Of a stretch of 25,962 bases of DNA, positions 24,520-25,962 are shown in pieces. The stretch comes from Andalucia godoyi (lineage: Eukaryota > Discoba > Jakobea > Jakobida > Andaluciidae), in NCBI GenBank assembly GCA_009859145.1, contig VRVR01000032.1, positions 1-25,962 on the forward strand. The letters run 5' to 3'. The notes beneath the pieces were generated by a model. It was not told where the DNA came from. It did no database searches and saw only the letters and a list, made by a program, of their open reading frames with translations. How positions within the stretch are numbered: position 1 is the stretch's first letter; each line of letters opens with the position of its first letter. The position numbers and the translations under genes are program-made.

Positions 24520-25485
24520 TCAATAGCGGTCAGACAATTGCACAGCCAATAGAGAGTCGTCGTCAACACTGGGCCACTTCCCAGAAGACTTTGTCGCCAG
24601 ACCAAAGACCGCCCGTCCAAAAGGGAACCATTTCTTGCGCAGCAATATGCCCGAGAGCTGTTCACACGTTGGCTTAATCGGATTCAGCGCAATAATGGCT
24701 ACGATCAAAAATGCTTCCACGGGCGAAACTAGCGCAAACCGAATTCCGTGGCTTTCTTGGAGTTCGTGCTGGAGCAGACCGGCCAGCTCGCAGAACACGG
24801 ACGCTCGATCTTGCATCTGCGTGGGGTAAAGAGCCGCGGGCGATCCAGGCCTGCCAAGATCCTGATTCACTTCCGGACGAACACTGCAGAACGGGAGAAC
24901 AGGGGTGATTGAACCTTTGAACACGACAACTGGTGGCTTTCCTCCAAGACTGACACTAAGTTCCTGCATGCAGTGGTCTCCCATTGCCAACGCGTGTGCA
25001 TCAATCCGTGCAAATCCGTCGTTCAACAGAACCGCAGACACTTTTCGTTCCGCAGCCACAATACCCACCAAATCGCTCGGCATACTCGAATCCTTCACCG
25101 ACACTATCTGCAACATCCTGGAGAGCACGTAATTCATGATCTCAAGTGATGTTGGCATTGACGTTTTGACCTTCACTACAGCATGCACCGACGACGGCAG
25201 GGCAAGATACATCCTATCTCGCTCCTGCAACCCCTTCTCAATCATATCGTCCAGCTGCGTCCTCCACGTGTCTTCAGATGTCTGCTTCGAACTCGGGCTC
25301 TTTCCAGAACCGCTGGTCTTCCCGGAAAGAAGAGGCATCGGCGAGTCGTCCGAACCGTCGGAATTTTTGACAGTATGCAGTGAGTGTCGGTCTGTCAAAT
25401 TCTGATTGACCGTCATCGAAAACGCCTGCACGAAATCTTGCATTCGTTGATGGTACGCCAAGTGTTCGTGCGAGTCCGTCTGCAT
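24520..25485 (-). CDS. Protein of unknown function, 321 residues
   Basis: The frame opens upstream with TTG, but the first ATG is at 25485. The N-terminal 110 residues include a Ser-rich, probably disordered segment (SGKTSGSGKSPSSKQTSEDT). The rest looks folded: AVVKVKTSMPTSLEIMNYVL, VGIVAAERKVSAVLLNDGF, PPVVVFKGSITPVLPF, a helix SVFCELAGLLQHELQ and then FLIVAIIALNPIKPTCEQLS. The C-terminus has a hydrophobic stretch (VEAFLIVAIIAL) that could be a buried helix rather than a membrane span. No catalytic motif or family is recognised. CTTGCGCAG just upstream of the start, after an AAT repeat, could be a splice acceptor, so a further 5' exon is possible. Confidence 0.7.
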   Translation of the reverse strand: MQTDSHEHLAYHQRMQDFVQAFSMTVNQNLTDRHSLHTVKNSDGSDDSPMPLLSGKTSGSGKSPSSKQTSEDTWRTQLDDMIEKGLQERDRMYLALPSSVHAVVKVKTSMPTSLEIMNYVLSRMLQIVSVKDSSMPSDLVGIVAAERKVSAVLLNDGFARIDAHALAMGDHCMQELSVSLGGKPPVVVFKGSITPVLPFCSVRPEVNQDLGRPGSPAALYPTQMQDRASVFCELAGLLQHELQESHGIRFALVSPVEAFLIVAIIALNPIKPTCEQLSGILLRKKWFPFGRAVFGLATKSSGKWPSVDDDSLLAVQLSDRY

Positions 25486-25505
25486 TCTGAAGACTGCGCA
25501 AGTCA

Positions 25506-25532
25506 AATAATAATAATAATAATAATAATAAT
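25506..25532. repeat. (AAT)n microsatellite
   Basis: About nine AAT units immediately upstream (on the minus strand) of the unknown 321-residue protein. It would fall in the promoter, or in an intron if the acceptor beside it is used. Confidence 0.92.
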
Positions 25533-25821
25533 TAAGAAAGAAAGATGAAAACTATGACAGGAGAAACCCTCAAAAAACGACACAAGTAATAACAATTAAA
25601 CCCCAATGGTTGAAACTGTTCGGTGAAAAACAAGGGCTCACGACAAAGAAGGCAACGAAGGAGACAGAAGATGGTCGCTGTGCAAACTGCAGAGACCGGC
25701 AGCTCCTGTTTTTGAAATTTCATTATAATTTATTTATTCTCTTTTCTGGCGACAGCGCCCTGCCACCTTTCGTGGAAGGCTCTTGCTGCCTTTGCGGGGT
25801 TCGGCGAGAAAGCGACGACCA

Positions 25822-25843
25822 CCCCCCCCCCCCAAAAAAAAAA
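25822..25843. repeat. C12-A10 homopolymer junction
   Basis: A run of twelve cytosines directly followed by ten adenines. Such a stretch is prone to sequencing length errors. Confidence 0.9.
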
Positions 25844-25962
25844 TGAGGGCTACACAATGGTACGAGCACGCCGCGGGAAGGGGGGCTCCGCATATCAACA
25901 CACTTCAGCTTGGAGGACTGCTCGGATGGACGACGACTGACGAGCGGGACACAAGTTGCTCG

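Larger units (their letters stand above)
25486..25962. other. Right-hand intergenic region to window edge
   Basis: No confident gene. It contains an AAT repeat next to the upstream gene start, an AT-rich stretch and a C12-A10 run. A short plus-strand frame at 25610-25846 translates the homopolymers and is not called a gene. The last 100 bases are GC-rich and may belong to another gene beyond the window. Confidence 0.5.

Noticed and set aside
25610-25846. Plus-strand ORF of 78 codons with four cysteines
   Set aside because: It ends in the C12-A10 homopolymer run, and the cysteine spacing fits no zinc finger I recognise.

Overview
The window is nuclear DNA from a eukaryote with compact, intron-poor genes. 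The evidence is a Ty3/gypsy-type retrotransposon, a mitochondrially targeted ribosomal protein, a mitochondrial carrier, a Rab GTPase, a RAB3GAP2 orthologue, a DDRGK1/UFBP1 orthologue of the UFMylation pathway, and one well supported 151-nt GT-AG intron in a host gene. A Zn2Cys6 regulator sits next to RAB3GAP2 and UFMylation genes, which most fungi lack. I infer a unicellular, intron-poor, non-fungal eukaryote. A red alga is possible, but the sequence alone does not decide it.

Layout. 1-3089 (minus): one uninterrupted gag-pol reading frame of a Ty3/gypsy element, cut off by the left edge inside the integrase. 3090-4269: its leader or flank, which holds a 43-codon ORF that copies the start of gag, a textbook 79-nt intron, hairpins and a 40-bp tandem repeat. 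4270-6056 (plus): a leucine-rich-repeat protein with a BC-box-like N-terminus and one frame break. 6416-8593 (plus): armadillo-BTB protein. 8823-9728 (minus): mitochondrial uL3. 10260-11129 (plus): mitochondrial carrier. 11130-12888: long stretch without a confident gene. 12889-15123 (plus): Zn2Cys6 regulator. 15124-16432: mostly non-coding, with a possible small spliced gene. 16433-17062 (minus): Rab5-family GTPase. 17579-18625 (plus): DDRGK1. 19012-19428 (plus) and 19525-20049 (minus): two small proteins, the second resembling AP-5 sigma. 20427-24420 (plus): two-exon RAB3GAP2. 24520-25485 (minus): unknown protein.

Most neighbouring genes are convergent or divergent and separated by 100-530 bases. 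These spacers are full of simple repeats: CT, CTTTT, CA/GA, AAT, poly-A and poly-C. Between 16.4 and 24.4 kb four genes point to membrane trafficking or the ER: a Rab5-like GTPase, an ER-anchored UFMylation factor, a possible AP-5 sigma subunit and a Rab-GAP subunit. Operon-style co-function is not expected in a eukaryote, but two of them share one short divergent promoter.

The least explained structures are the duplicated gag N-terminus in the retrotransposon leader, the frame break in the BC-box LRR gene, the AP-5 sigma-like protein, and the small spliced candidates around 15.6-16.2 kb.
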